A stretch of DNA of 64,000 bases from Streptomyces geranii (GCF_002954775.1 NZ_PJME01000009.1:124001-188000), one strand, 5' to 3'; shown: positions 34,488 to 43,724, counted from the stretch's first letter. Notes: a model not told the origin generated them from the sequence alone. Numbers and translations: made by a program.

Positions 34488-35486
34488 TCAGTCCCATGAT
34501 CCGCGCGCCCTGGGCAGTCCCGCCACCTCCGCGAGGTCCGCCGCCGACAGCCGCAGCCCCGCCGCGCACGCGTTCTCCGCCACCCACCGCTCCCGCTTCG
34601 CGCCCGGTACGGGCACCACCTGCCGGCCCTGGGCCAGCACCCACGCCAGTGCCACCTGACCTGGGGTGACCTCCGGACCGAGCCGGGCCGCCACCCGGCG
34701 CAGGCCCGCCACGATCGGCTGGTTCGCGGCCATCATCTCGGCGGTGAAACGGGGATGCCGGGCCCGGATATCCTCCGGCTCGAAACCCCCGCCCGGGGTC
34801 AGCGTCCCGGTGAGGAAACCGTTCCCCAGGGGCATCGCCGCCAGAAAACCGATCCCGCGCGCGGAGCACCACGGCAGCAGCGACTCCAGCGCCTCCCTCG
34901 ACCACACCGACAGCTCGGCCTGCACCGCGCTGACCGGAAACACCTGCTGCACCCGCTCCAGCTGCCGGATCGTCCCGTCGTGCAGCCGAGCCCCCGGCCG
35001 GCGCCCGGCCCGCGCGCCCATCGCGGACAGCCCCAACGACCGTACCTTCCCGGCCTGGACGAGTTCCGCGAGCGCGCCCCAGGTCTCCTCGACGGGCACC
35101 TCGGGGTCCGCGCGGTGCAGCTGGTAGAGGTCGATGACGTCCGTCTGGAGGCGCCGCAGCGAGGCGTCGCAGGCCCGTTTCACATACCCGGGGCGGCCGT
35201 TGGCCACGATGTGCTGATCGCCCACCAGCAGCCCGGCCTTCGTCGACACGAAGGCCTCCCCGCGCCGCTCCCGCAACACCCGCCCCACCAGCAGTTCGTT
35301 GGTGAACGGGCCGTACATGTCGGCGGTGTCCAGGAGCGTCGAGCCCTCGTCGAGGGCCCGGTGCACGGCCCGTACCGACTCCTCACCACGCTGCCGGGAA
35401 GCGCTGTACGCCCAGCTCATCGGCATGCACCCGAGGCCCACGGCCCCCACTTCGAGCGCCGCCGCGCCGATCGTCCTGCGCTCCAC
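34488..35486 (-). CDS. Aldo/keto reductase
   Basis: A 332-residue NADP-dependent aldo/keto reductase. Catalytic residues are in TLLDTADMYGPFTNELLVG (Asp, Tyr), AFVSTKAGL (Lys) and LYQLHRADPEVP (His). Further blocks are VRSLGLSAM and the cofactor region VVPVPGAKR. I chose GTG 35486 because AGAGAGAGG lies about 11 nt upstream and the protein then begins ERRTIGAAALEVGAVGLGCM as family members do. The frame stays open much further, which is ordinary in such GC-rich DNA. It is divergent from the 2-hydroxyacid dehydrogenase across about 100 nt. Likely a general carbonyl reductase. Confidence 0.87.
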   Translation of the reverse strand: MERRTIGAAALEVGAVGLGCMPMSWAYSASRQRGEESVRAVHRALDEGSTLLDTADMYGPFTNELLVGRVLRERRGEAFVSTKAGLLVGDQHIVANGRPGYVKRACDASLRRLQTDVIDLYQLHRADPEVPVEETWGALAELVQAGKVRSLGLSAMGARAGRRPGARLHDGTIRQLERVQQVFPVSAVQAELSVWSREALESLLPWCSARGIGFLAAMPLGNGFLTGTLTPGGGFEPEDIRARHPRFTAEMMAANQPIVAGLRRVAARLGPEVTPGQVALAWVLAQGRQVVPVPGAKRERWVAENACAAGLRLSAADLAEVAGLPRARGSWD

Positions 35487-35585
35487 CTGGTCGTGAACCT
35501 CTCTCTCCTGCACCCCAAACCTAACCTCTGTACGCACACCCGTTCGCAAAGCGCTCGGCGGAGAGGTTCGCTTAGCCTCGTGACC

Positions 35586-36536
35586 ATGACTGCTGACGTA
35601 TGGCTCCCCATCCCCCCGGAGGAGATCGAGGGCCTCCCCGAAGGGCCGAACTACCTCTTCTGGAACGGCGATCAGGACTACCCGGGAGACCCGGCCGACT
35701 GCGCCTTCTATGTCGTGCCGTACATGAGGCCCGTCGAGGTGTGTGTACGTCCCCTGCCGGACATGACCGGCGTCCAGGTGCTGCAGACCCTCTCCGCGGG
35801 CGTCGACAACATCCAGCCGGGGCTCGCGCGGCTGCACGCGGGGGTACGGCTGTGCAACGCCCGCGGGGTGCACGAGGCGAGCACCGGTGAGCTGACCCTC
35901 GCCCTGATCCTGGCCTCGCTGCGCGGCATCCCCGACTTCGTGCGGGCGCAGGACAAGGGGGAGTGGCTGGGCGGCTTCCGGCCCGCGCTCGCCGACAAGA
36001 GCGTCCTCATCGTCGGATACGGGTCCATCGGCGCCGCCATCGAGGACCGGCTCGCGCCCTTCGAGCTCGCGCGGGTGGCGCGCGTCGCGCGCTCTGAGCG
36101 CACCACGGCGCGCGGACCGGTGCATCCGCTCACCGAACTGCCCGCCCTGCTGCCCGCTGCGGACGTCGTGATCCTCGCCACGCCCCTCACCGAGCAGACG
36201 AGAGGACTGGTGGACAGCGAGTTCCTCGCGCGCATGAAGGACGGCGCGCTCCTCGTGAACGTGGCCCGCGGGCCCGTCGTCGACACCAAGGCGCTCCTGG
36301 CCGAGCTGGAGTCCGGACGCCTCACCGCCGCCCTCGACGTCACCGATCCGGAACCGCTGCCCCCGGGGCACCCCTTGTGGCAGGCGCCCGGCGTGCTCAT
36401 CAGCCCGCACGTCGGCGGACCGACCTCCGCGTTCCGGCCACGGGCCGAGCGGTTGCTGGCGGACCAATTGAGTCGTTTCATGAACCAGGAGCCGTTGCGG
36501 AACGTGATCCTTACGACAGGGACGATCGACGCATAA
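35586..36536 (+). CDS. D-isomer-specific 2-hydroxyacid dehydrogenase
   Basis: A 316-residue NAD(P)-dependent dehydrogenase of the phosphoglycerate dehydrogenase-like family. It shows QTLSAGVDNI, the Rossmann loop VLIVGYGSIGAAIEDRL, the catalytic Arg in VNVARGPVVDTKAL, Glu in DVTDPEPLP and His in ISPHVGGPT. It lacks the regulatory ACT part of SerA. ATG 35586 was chosen; GTG 35580 is an alternative 2 codons earlier. Substrate could be glyoxylate, hydroxypyruvate or another 2-oxo acid. It lies 199 nt upstream of the second GGDEF-EAL gene. Confidence 0.87.
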   Translation: MTADVWLPIPPEEIEGLPEGPNYLFWNGDQDYPGDPADCAFYVVPYMRPVEVCVRPLPDMTGVQVLQTLSAGVDNIQPGLARLHAGVRLCNARGVHEASTGELTLALILASLRGIPDFVRAQDKGEWLGGFRPALADKSVLIVGYGSIGAAIEDRLAPFELARVARVARSERTTARGPVHPLTELPALLPAADVVILATPLTEQTRGLVDSEFLARMKDGALLVNVARGPVVDTKALLAELESGRLTAALDVTDPEPLPPGHPLWQAPGVLISPHVGGPTSAFRPRAERLLADQLSRFMNQEPLRNVILTTGTIDA

Positions 36537-36734
36537 TCCGTTTCGGGCACCCTCCGCATTCCCCCGGATGCGAGGTGTGTCCGTGTTGCCGCTGATCGTC
36601 ACAGAGCGTAGAGGAACTATGTCCCTGAGTGACGAGACTGGTGTATCGTCCCGACAGGGGCTGCGCCGCGTACCGATCGGCGCCGGGGTTGGAATTTCAG
36701 ACTTGTGAGGGGGGCGACGGGCGATGCACGGTCT

Positions 36735-39700
36735 ATGGGCGAACGATCCGACGCGGCGGGGCCGCCGACGGCGACCCTGGCGCACGGCCGCGCGCAGACG
36801 CGGCCACAGCGGCCATCACCACCACCGCCGGCACAGCGGTCGCCGGCGGCATCCGCACACCGCGCACCCGGCCCCCGCCGCGCACCCGGCGCGGGCCCAC
36901 CGGAGCACGCGGGACGCGGGAGCGGCGCGGGTCCGGAGGGTCCGGTGAGTTCCCCCGGGGCGCTCCTGACCCGCCGCCGGCCGGTCTCCGGCGGGGGCTC
37001 GAACCTGGTCTCCCAGCTGGTGCTGGCCCTGGTCTGCGCGGGATACGCCGTCGGTTCCGCGCTCGGCTGGGGTTCCCCCCGACTCGCCCTGATCATGGGC
37101 GACTTCGGGCTGAGCGCGGCGGCGGGCACCGCCGCCGTGTCCTGTTTCCTCTACGCCCGTAGCCGGATCCGCTTTCGACCCGCCTGGCTGCTGTTCGCAC
37201 TGTCCTCGGCCATGGCCTCCCTCGGGAACCTCATCTGGGGCTGGTACGAGGTCGTCCTCGCCGTGCCCGTGCCCAGCCCGAACCTCGCCGACCTGTTCTT
37301 CCTCTGCTTCGCCCCGCCCGCCATCATCGGACTCCTGGTCCTTGCCAAACGGCCGGTGACCAAGGCCGGCTGGGTCTGCATGGTCCTGGACGCCTGGCTG
37401 ATCGGCGGCTCGCTGCTCACCCTGTCCTGGAGCCTCGCCCTGGCCCAGACGGCGAAGTTCGACGGGCCGAGCGTCGCGCACACCGCGCTCTCCCTGGCGT
37501 ACCCGCTGCTGGACATCGCCCTGGTCAGCATGGTGCTCGCGCTGCACTTCAGGCGCTCCACCGTGAACCGCTCCGCCGTGAACACCGCGATCGGCGCCCT
37601 CGCCCTGACCGTGGGCTGCGACGCCCTGTTCACCTCGCCCCTGCTGCACAACAACTACCACTCGGGCCAGCTGCTCGACGCGGGCTGGTTCGCCGGCTCG
37701 CTGCTGCTTGCGTACGCGCCCTGGGTGGGCGCCGGGCACGAGGGGCCCGGTGAGTCAGGCGGGCACACGCGCGTGGTGCACGAGCACCTCCCCGGACAGC
37801 AGCGCCCGGGCGGCCGTCCCGGCGGCCACCAGCACACCCCGCCCGCGTCCCGCCAGGGCCACCCGCCCGCGCCGGGCGGTGATCACGGCCGGTATCCGGC
37901 CACCCGCCCCATCACCGGCTCGCTCGCCGCGCTCACGCCGTATCTCGCCGCCGCGGTCTGCACGCTGGGCATCCTCTACAACGTCCTCAACGGCCGCAGC
38001 CCCGACCGCGTCGTCCTCATCACCGCGGGCGCCGTCGTCCTCGCGCTGGTCGTGCGCCAGGGCATCATGCTGCTCGACAACATCACCCTCACCCAGGAAC
38101 TGGCCCAGAAGGAGAACCACTTCCGCTCCCTGGTCCAGGGCTCCAGCGACGTCATCATGATCGCCGCTCCGAACGGCATGCTGCGGTACGTCAGTCCGGC
38201 CGCCGCCGGGGTCTACGGCCGGTCCGCTGAGGAACTCGTCGGCACCGAACTGGCCCATCTCATCCACCCGGAGGACCTGGGCTGCGTGGTGCACGAGGTG
38301 CGCCGCTTCCTCGCCGCCAGCCCGGGCGACGAACCCACGACCCGCATCGAGTGCCGCTTCAAGTCCGGCGACGGCGGCTGGCTGAACGTGGAGTCGACGG
38401 TCAACCGGCACCACGGCGGCCTCATCTTCAACAGCCGGGACGTCACCGAACGGGTGCGGCTGCAGGCCCAGTTGCAGCACAACGCCGAGCACGACCCGCT
38501 CACCGACCTGCCCAACCGCGCTCTGTTCACCCAGCGCGTGCAGCAGGCCCTGTCCGGCCGCCGCTCCACCGACCGCGGCACGGCCGTCCTCTTCATCGAC
38601 CTCGACGGCTTCAAGGCCGTCAACGACACCATCGGCCACCAGGCCGGGGACGAACTCCTCGTCCAGGCCGCCCGCAGACTCCAGGACGCGGTCCGGTACG
38701 GCGACACCGCCTCCCGGCTCGGCGGCGACGAGTTCGCCGCACTGATCGTCGGCGACGGCACCCGGGACCGTACCGCCCGCGAACGCCACATAGTGGAACT
38801 GGCCGACCGGCTGCGGCTCACCCTCTCGCAGCCGTACGACATCGACGGCAACGACGTCCGGGTCAACGCCTCCATCGGCGTCGCCTTCGCCGAACCCGGC
38901 CTCGGCGCGGGCGAGCTGCTGCGCAACGCCGACCTGGCGATGTACCGCGTCAAGGCCTCCGGCAAGGGCCGCGTCGAGTTGTACGCGCCGCAGATGCAGC
39001 AGGACGTCGTCCGCAAGGCGGAGCTGGCCACCAGGCTGCGCGCCGCCCTGCACGACGGCGAGTTCGTGCTGCTGCACCAGCCGGTGGTGGCCCTGGAGAC
39101 CGGCCGGATCACCTCGGTCGCCGCCCAGGCGCGCTGGCGCTCCTCCCAGGGCGTGCTGTTCACGCCCGCCGAGTTCCTGCGCGTCGCCGAGGACAGCGAC
39201 AAGACCGCCGAGCTGGACCGCTGGATGCTGGAGGAGGCCGTAGGACAGGCCGCCGAACGCGCGGCGACCGGGCTCGCCGTACCCGTCTCCGTCCGGATGA
39301 GCGCCCAGCGGCTCCTGGACCGCTCCCTGCCCCTCGGGTCGATCGAGACGCTGCTGACCCGGCACGGGCTGCCCACCGGCGCCCTGGTGATCGAGCTGGC
39401 GGACACCGACCCCCGGGTCTCCCTGGACGAGCTGGAGCGCCGGCTGAACGCCTTCCGGCGGCTCGGCGTACAGATCGCCCTGGACGGCTTCGGCAGCGGC
39501 TACGCGGCGATCACGGCACTGCGCAGGCTCCCCGTCGACGTACTGAAACTCGACCGCGGACTGGTCGAGGGCGTCGTCGAGTCCACGCGGCTGCACAAGA
39601 TCACCAGCGGGCTGCTCAGGATCGCCTGCGACCTCGGGCTGCAGTCCGTGGCCGACGGCGTGGACCTGCCCGAGCAGGTCACCGCCCTGCGCGCGATGGG

Positions 39701-39920
39701 CTGCACACACGGCCAGGGGATGGCCTTCTCCGGGCCGCTGGACGAGTACCGGCTGCGCCGGGCCCTGTCCACCGGCCGCTATCCCGTGCCCAACGGTCCG
39801 GCCGAGCCCGCGTTCGCGGGTGGGGGCTCCGGGGTGTACACAAGTACAGGTGTGCCCGCCGTTCTCGGGGGTGGAACCGCCCTCCGCTCACATAATGAGA
39901 CTCCCGTCCCACCCACTTGA
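36735..39920 (+). CDS. Membrane PAS-GGDEF-EAL protein with degenerate EAL domain
   Basis: A protein of up to 1061 residues. A Pro/Arg/Ala-rich N-terminus (about 1-90) is followed by roughly eight to ten membrane segments (about 95-460), a PAS domain (HFRSLVQGSSDVIMI onward), a GGDEF domain (LGGDEFAALI, Gly663 onward) and an EAL-type domain. The GGDEF site is intact. In the EAL half the signature is AAQ (796-798) instead of EAL, the NxS motif is RMS, the glutamate block ELTE is ELAD, DDFGTG is DGFGSG and EGVE is DGVD, so phosphodiesterase activity is unlikely. Known Streptomyces relatives are Cdg proteins; the locus position near ilvB fits one (SCO5511 region). ATG 36735 is uncertain; GTG 36945 has GGAGGG upstream and keeps all membrane segments. 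Confidence 0.85.
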   Translation: MGERSDAAGPPTATLAHGRAQTRPQRPSPPPPAQRSPAASAHRAPGPRRAPGAGPPEHAGRGSGAGPEGPVSSPGALLTRRRPVSGGGSNLVSQLVLALVCAGYAVGSALGWGSPRLALIMGDFGLSAAAGTAAVSCFLYARSRIRFRPAWLLFALSSAMASLGNLIWGWYEVVLAVPVPSPNLADLFFLCFAPPAIIGLLVLAKRPVTKAGWVCMVLDAWLIGGSLLTLSWSLALAQTAKFDGPSVAHTALSLAYPLLDIALVSMVLALHFRRSTVNRSAVNTAIGALALTVGCDALFTSPLLHNNYHSGQLLDAGWFAGSLLLAYAPWVGAGHEGPGESGGHTRVVHEHLPGQQRPGGRPGGHQHTPPASRQGHPPAPGGDHGRYPATRPITGSLAALTPYLAAAVCTLGILYNVLNGRSPDRVVLITAGAVVLALVVRQGIMLLDNITLTQELAQKENHFRSLVQGSSDVIMIAAPNGMLRYVSPAAAGVYGRSAEELVGTELAHLIHPEDLGCVVHEVRRFLAASPGDEPTTRIECRFKSGDGGWLNVESTVNRHHGGLIFNSRDVTERVRLQAQLQHNAEHDPLTDLPNRALFTQRVQQALSGRRSTDRGTAVLFIDLDGFKAVNDTIGHQAGDELLVQAARRLQDAVRYGDTASRLGGDEFAALIVGDGTRDRTARERHIVELADRLRLTLSQPYDIDGNDVRVNASIGVAFAEPGLGAGELLRNADLAMYRVKASGKGRVELYAPQMQQDVVRKAELATRLRAALHDGEFVLLHQPVVALETGRITSVAAQARWRSSQGVLFTPAEFLRVAEDSDKTAELDRWMLEEAVGQAAERAATGLAVPVSVRMSAQRLLDRSLPLGSIETLLTRHGLPTGALVIELADTDPRVSLDELERRLNAFRRLGVQIALDGFGSGYAAITALRRLPVDVLKLDRGLVEGVVESTRLHKITSGLLRIACDLGLQSVADGVDLPEQVTALRAMGCTHGQGMAFSGPLDEYRLRRALSTGRYPVPNGPAEPAFAGGGSGVYTSTGVPAVLGGGTALRSHNETPVPPT

Positions 39921-39946
39921 CAGTCGGTGCGTGCCGGGGGGAGGGT
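39917..39946 (+). promoter_or_regulatory. Candidate promoter of ilvB leader transcript
   Basis: TTGACA (39917-39922), a perfect -35 box, begins just inside the end of the preceding gene, with GAGGGT (39941-39946) 18 nt later as a poor -10. Transcription would begin near 39953, close to the leader ATG, so the leader peptide may be leaderless, as reported for other actinobacterial ilvB leaders. If the start is earlier, the same purine stretch acts as the ribosome site. Confidence 0.4.
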
Positions 39947-39953
39947 CGACCCC

Positions 39954-39995
39954 ATGCGCACCCGAATTCTCGTACTTGGAAAGCGCGTCGGCTGA
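39954..39995 (+). CDS. ilvB leader peptide (branched-chain attenuator)
   Basis: A 13-codon open frame, MRTRILVLGKRVG then TGA, with five branched-chain residues (Ile, Leu, Val, Leu, Val), including four in a row. A GGGGGGAGGG purine run ends 8 nt before the ATG. It lies upstream of a U-tailed hairpin (40052-40085) and of ilvB. That is the layout of ribosome-mediated transcription attenuation: stalling at Ile/Leu/Val codons when charged tRNAs are scarce would let transcription continue into ilvBN. Hairpin partners CGCTGG (39996-40001) and CCAGCG (40029-40034) could form the pause or antiterminator structure. The leader and hairpin are seen directly; the mechanism follows known cases. Confidence 0.85.
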   Translation: MRTRILVLGKRVG

Positions 39996-40051
39996 CGCTG
40001 GTGAACGTTTCGGACGGACCCGGAACTCCCAGCGACCGCACCCGGCGCGCT

Positions 40052-40085
40052 CCCCTCGCTTGCCTCACGGCACGAGGGGTTTTTT
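40052..40085 (+). terminator. Attenuator terminator upstream of ilvB
   Basis: A hairpin with 7-bp stem (CCCCTCG at 40052-40058, CGAGGGG at 40073-40079) is followed at once by six T residues. T-tailed terminators are uncommon in this genus, which makes a deliberate attenuator likely. It ends 84 nt before the ilvB start, downstream of the leader peptide. Confidence 0.85.
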
Positions 40086-40169
40086 GTTGCACCGACACCA
40101 GTCGGACCGCGACAAAAAAGCAACGCACACCGCACAGAACACGCAAAAACCCTCAGCATCGAGAAGAGA

Positions 40170-42023
40170 ATGCCGATGACCGAGCAGGCCACCGGGGCCC
40201 ATCACCCGCAGCCGCGGCCCCGTTCCGGAGGACAGCAGTCCGCCCCCGAGCACGTCACGGGTGCGAAGTCCCTCATCCGCTCGCTTGAGGAGGTCGGGGC
40301 CGAGACGGTATTCGGCATTCCCGGCGGTGCGATCCTTCCCGCCTACGACCCGCTGATGGACTCCACGCGGGTGCGGCACGTGCTCGTGCGGCACGAGCAG
40401 GGCGCGGGACACGCGGCCACCGGTTACGCGCAGGCCACCGGCAAGGTCGGCGTCTGCATGGCGACCAGCGGACCCGGCGCCACCAACCTGGTGACCCCGA
40501 TCGCCGACGCGCACATGGACTCGGTGCCGCTCGTGGCGATCACCGGGCAGGTCGCGTCGAAGGCCATCGGCACGGACGCCTTCCAGGAGGCGGACATCGT
40601 CGGCATCACGATGCCGATCACCAAGCACAACTTCCTGGTCACCAAGGCCGAGGACATCCCGAAGACGATCGCGGAGGCATTCCACATCGCCTCCACGGGC
40701 CGTCCCGGGCCGGTCCTGGTCGACATCGCCAAGGACGCCCTCCAGGCCCAGACGGTCTTCCAGTGGCCGCCGGCCGCCGACCTGCCCGGCTACCGTCCGG
40801 TGACCAAGCCGCACGCCAAGCAGATCCGCGAGGCCGCCAAGCTGATCACCGCCGCCAAGCGGCCGGTCCTCTACGTCGGCGGCGGGGTCATCAAGGCCCA
40901 GGCCACCGCCGAGCTGAAGGTCCTCGCAGAACTCACCGGAGCGCCCGTCACCACCACCCTGATGGCGCTCGGCGCATTCCCCGACAGCCACCCGCTGCAC
41001 GTGGGAATGCCGGGCATGCACGGTGCGGTCACCGCCGTCACCGCGCTGCAGAAGGCCGACCTGATCGTCGCCCTCGGAGCCCGCTTCGACGACCGCGTCA
41101 CCGGCAAGCTCTCCAGCTTCGCCCCGCACGCCAAGATCGTCCACGCCGACATCGACCCGGCGGAGATCGGCAAGAACCGCGCCGCCGACGTCCCGATCGT
41201 CGGGGACGCCCGCGAGGTCATCGCCGACCTGGTCCAGGCCGTGCAGAAGGAGCACAGCGAGGGCCAGACCGGTGACTACACCGCCTGGTGGAAGGACCTC
41301 AATCGCTGGCGCGAGACGTACCCGCTCGGCTACGAGCAGCCCGACAACGGCTCGCTCTCCCCGCAGCAGGTCATCGAGCGCATCGGACAGCTCGCCCCCG
41401 AGGGCACGATCTTCGCGGCGGGCGTCGGCCAGCACCAGATGTGGGCCGCGCACTACATCCAGTACGAGAAGCCCGCGACCTGGCTGAACTCCGGTGGCGC
41501 CGGGACGATGGGGTACGCGGTCCCGGCCGCGATGGGCGCCAAGGCCGGTGCCCCGGACCGTACGGTCTGGGCGATCGACGGCGACGGCTGCTTCCAGATG
41601 ACCAACCAGGAACTCACCACCTGCGCACTCAACAACATCCCGATCAAGGTCGCCATCATCAACAACGGCGCCCTCGGGATGGTCCGCCAGTGGCAGACCC
41701 TGTTCTACAACCAGCGGTACAGCAACACCGTGCTGCACTCGGGTCCGGGTGACGTCAATCCGAACGCCAAGGGCACCCGCGTCCCCGACTTCGTGAAGCT
41801 GTCGGAGGCGATGGGCTGCTACGCGATCCGCTGCGAGTCCCCCGACGACCTCGACAAGGTCATCGAGGAGGCGAACTCGATCAACGACCGCCCTGTCGTG
41901 ATCGACTTCATCGTCCACGAGGACGCCATGGTGTGGCCGATGGTCGCCGCCGGCACCTCCAACGACGAGATCCTGGCCGCCCGGGACGTCCGCCCCGACT
42001 TCGGCGACAACGAAGACGACTGA
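40170..42023 (+). CDS. ilvB: Acetolactate synthase large subunit
   Basis: A 617-residue thiamine-diphosphate enzyme that makes 2-acetolactate or 2-aceto-2-hydroxybutyrate, the first committed step to Val, Leu and Ile. It shows GAETVFGIPGGAILPAYD, the catalytic Glu in VLVRHEQGAGHAATGYA, the FAD-domain block VALGARFDDRVTGKL, and the ThDP-binding GDGCFQMTNQELTTC..NN region. ATG 40170 and ATG 40176 are both possible; GAGAAGAGA upstream is better spaced for 40176. The first 30 residues are a His/Pro/Gln-rich extension. It is first in ilvBN(C), controlled by the leader attenuator. Confidence 0.97.
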   Translation: MPMTEQATGAHHPQPRPRSGGQQSAPEHVTGAKSLIRSLEEVGAETVFGIPGGAILPAYDPLMDSTRVRHVLVRHEQGAGHAATGYAQATGKVGVCMATSGPGATNLVTPIADAHMDSVPLVAITGQVASKAIGTDAFQEADIVGITMPITKHNFLVTKAEDIPKTIAEAFHIASTGRPGPVLVDIAKDALQAQTVFQWPPAADLPGYRPVTKPHAKQIREAAKLITAAKRPVLYVGGGVIKAQATAELKVLAELTGAPVTTTLMALGAFPDSHPLHVGMPGMHGAVTAVTALQKADLIVALGARFDDRVTGKLSSFAPHAKIVHADIDPAEIGKNRAADVPIVGDAREVIADLVQAVQKEHSEGQTGDYTAWWKDLNRWRETYPLGYEQPDNGSLSPQQVIERIGQLAPEGTIFAAGVGQHQMWAAHYIQYEKPATWLNSGGAGTMGYAVPAAMGAKAGAPDRTVWAIDGDGCFQMTNQELTTCALNNIPIKVAIINNGALGMVRQWQTLFYNQRYSNTVLHSGPGDVNPNAKGTRVPDFVKLSEAMGCYAIRCESPDDLDKVIEEANSINDRPVVIDFIVHEDAMVWPMVAAGTSNDEILAARDVRPDFGDNEDD

Positions 42024-42044
42024 GCGAGAGAGACGTAAAGAGAC

Positions 42045-42572
42045 ATGTCCAAGCACACCCTCTCCGTCCTCGTCGAGAACAAGCCCGGTGTCCTCGCCCG
42101 GATCACGGCCCTGTTCTCCCGGCGCGGTTTCAACATCGACTCGCTCGCCGTCGGCGTGACCGAGCACCCCGAGATCTCCCGCATCACCATCGTCGTCAAC
42201 GTGATCGAGGAACTCCCCCTCGAACAGGTGACCAAGCAGCTCAACAAGCTCGTCAACGTGCTGAAGATCGTCGAGCTGGAATCCGGCTCGGCGGTGCAGC
42301 GCGAACTCGTTCTGGTGAAGGTGCGCGCGGACAACGAGACGCGCTCCCAGATCGTCGAGATCGTCCAGCTCTTCCGCGCCAAGACGGTAGACGTCTCCCC
42401 GGAGGCCGTCACCATCGAGGCCACCGGCAGCAGCGACAAGCTGTCGGCGATGCTCAAGATGCTGGAGCCGTACGGCATCAAGGAACTGGTGCAGTCCGGC
42501 ACGATCGCGATCGGACGCGGCGCGCGCTCGATCACCGACCGCTCGCTGCGGGCCCTCGACCGGTCGGCCTGA
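42045..42572 (+). CDS. ilvN: Acetolactate synthase small (regulatory) subunit
   Basis: A 175-residue IlvN/IlvH-type subunit. The N-terminal ACT domain starts HTLSVLVENKPGVLARITAL, with FSRRGFNIDSLAVG, the usual valine-feedback site. The C-terminal domain contains RELVLVKVRADNETRSQIVEI and ATGSSDKLSAML. ATG 42045 lies 21 nt after ilvB with purine-rich GAGAGAGA upstream. It stimulates IlvB and gives feedback inhibition. Confidence 0.96.
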   Translation: MSKHTLSVLVENKPGVLARITALFSRRGFNIDSLAVGVTEHPEISRITIVVNVIEELPLEQVTKQLNKLVNVLKIVELESGSAVQRELVLVKVRADNETRSQIVEIVQLFRAKTVDVSPEAVTIEATGSSDKLSAMLKMLEPYGIKELVQSGTIAIGRGARSITDRSLRALDRSA

Positions 42573-42606
42573 CCAGCTTCCGGTCCGGCTTCAAGACCGG
42601 CTGAAC

Positions 42607-42634
42607 CGGGCGGTCGGGTGACACCGGCCGCCCG
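42607..42634 (+). terminator. Hairpin between ilvN and ilvC
   Basis: An 11-bp stem with one G-U pair (arms 42607-42617 and 42624-42634, loop GTGACA) follows ilvN by 34 nt; a smaller hairpin (CCGGTC/GACCGG, 42581-42601) precedes it. There is no T-run. Together with TACGGT at 42674-42679, a possible -10 box, this suggests partial termination after ilvN and a separate start for ilvC, or an RNA-processing site. Confidence 0.55.
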
Positions 42635-42715
42635 TATACCGAGACCCCGAAACTTCGCTTCCCCCCGCCGTCATACGGTGGGACGCAACACCTGCACTCA
42701 AGGAGAGAACCCAAA

Positions 42716-43714
42716 GTGGCCGAGCTGTTCTACGACGCCGACGCCGACCTGTCCATCATCCAGGGCCGCAAGGTCGCGGTCATCGGTTACGGCAGCCAGG
42801 GCCACGCCCACGCGCTGTCGCTCCGTGACTCTGGTGTCGACGTCCGTGTCGGTCTGCACGAGGGCTCCAAGTCCAAGGCGAAGGCCGAGGAGCAGGGCCT
42901 GCGCGTGGTGACCCCCGCCGAGGCCGCCGCCGAGGCCGACGTCATCATGATCCTCGTCCCGGACCCGATCCAGGCCCAGGTCTACGAGGAGTCCATCAAG
43001 GACAACCTCAACCAGGGCGACGCGCTGTTCTTCGGCCACGGCCTGAACATCCGCTTCGACTTCATCAAGCCCCCGGCCGGCATCGACGTCTGCATGGTCG
43101 CCCCCAAGGGCCCGGGCCACCTCGTCCGCCGCCAGTACGAGGAGGGCCGCGGCGTTCCGTGTATCGCGGCCGTCGAGCAGGACTCCACCGGCAACGCCTT
43201 CGCGCTGGCCCTGTCGTACGCCAAGGGCATCGGCGGCACCCGCGCCGGCGTCATCAAGACGACGTTCACCGAGGAGACCGAGACCGACCTGTTCGGTGAG
43301 CAGGCCGTGCTCTGCGGTGGTACGGCCGCGCTGGTCAAGGCCGGTTTCGAGACGCTGACCGAGGCCGGCTACCAGCCGGAGATCGCGTACTTCGAGTGCC
43401 TGCACGAGCTGAAGCTGATCGTCGACCTGATGTACGAGGGCGGCCTGGAGAAGATGCGCTGGAGCGTCTCCGAGACCGCCGAGTGGGGCGACTACGTCAC
43501 CGGTCCCCGCATCATCACGGACGCCACCAAGGCCGAGATGAAGAAGGTCCTCGCCGAGATCCAGGACGGCACCTTCGCGCGTGAGTGGATGGCCGAGTAC
43601 CACGGCGGTCTGAAGAAGTACAACGAGTACAAGCAGCAGGACGAGCAGAGCCTCCTGGAGACCACGGGCAAGGAGCTGCGCAAGCTCATGTCCTGGGTCA
43701 ACGACGAGGCGTAA
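42716..43714 (+). CDS. ilvC: Ketol-acid reductoisomerase
   Basis: A 332-residue class I enzyme that converts acetolactate to 2,3-dihydroxyisovalerate with NADPH and Mg2+. The cofactor loop is VIGYGSQGHAHALSLRDSG; the APKGPGHLVRRQY, FGEQAVLCGG and ECLHELKLIVDLMYEGG blocks hold metal and substrate ligands. GTG 42716 has GGAGAG 9 nt upstream. It lies 143 nt after ilvN with hairpins between, so it may have its own promoter as well as read-through from ilvB. Confidence 0.97.
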   Translation: MAELFYDADADLSIIQGRKVAVIGYGSQGHAHALSLRDSGVDVRVGLHEGSKSKAKAEEQGLRVVTPAEAAAEADVIMILVPDPIQAQVYEESIKDNLNQGDALFFGHGLNIRFDFIKPPAGIDVCMVAPKGPGHLVRRQYEEGRGVPCIAAVEQDSTGNAFALALSYAKGIGGTRAGVIKTTFTEETETDLFGEQAVLCGGTAALVKAGFETLTEAGYQPEIAYFECLHELKLIVDLMYEGGLEKMRWSVSETAEWGDYVTGPRIITDATKAEMKKVLAEIQDGTFAREWMAEYHGGLKKYNEYKQQDEQSLLETTGKELRKLMSWVNDEA

Positions 43715-43724
43715 GCCTTGAGGG

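Noticed and set aside
35487..36785. Extension of the aldo/keto reductase to a 765-residue protein
   Set aside because: The extra 430 codons are antisense to the 2-hydroxyacid dehydrogenase and show no domain; a GTG with a ribosome site at 35486 gives the normal length.
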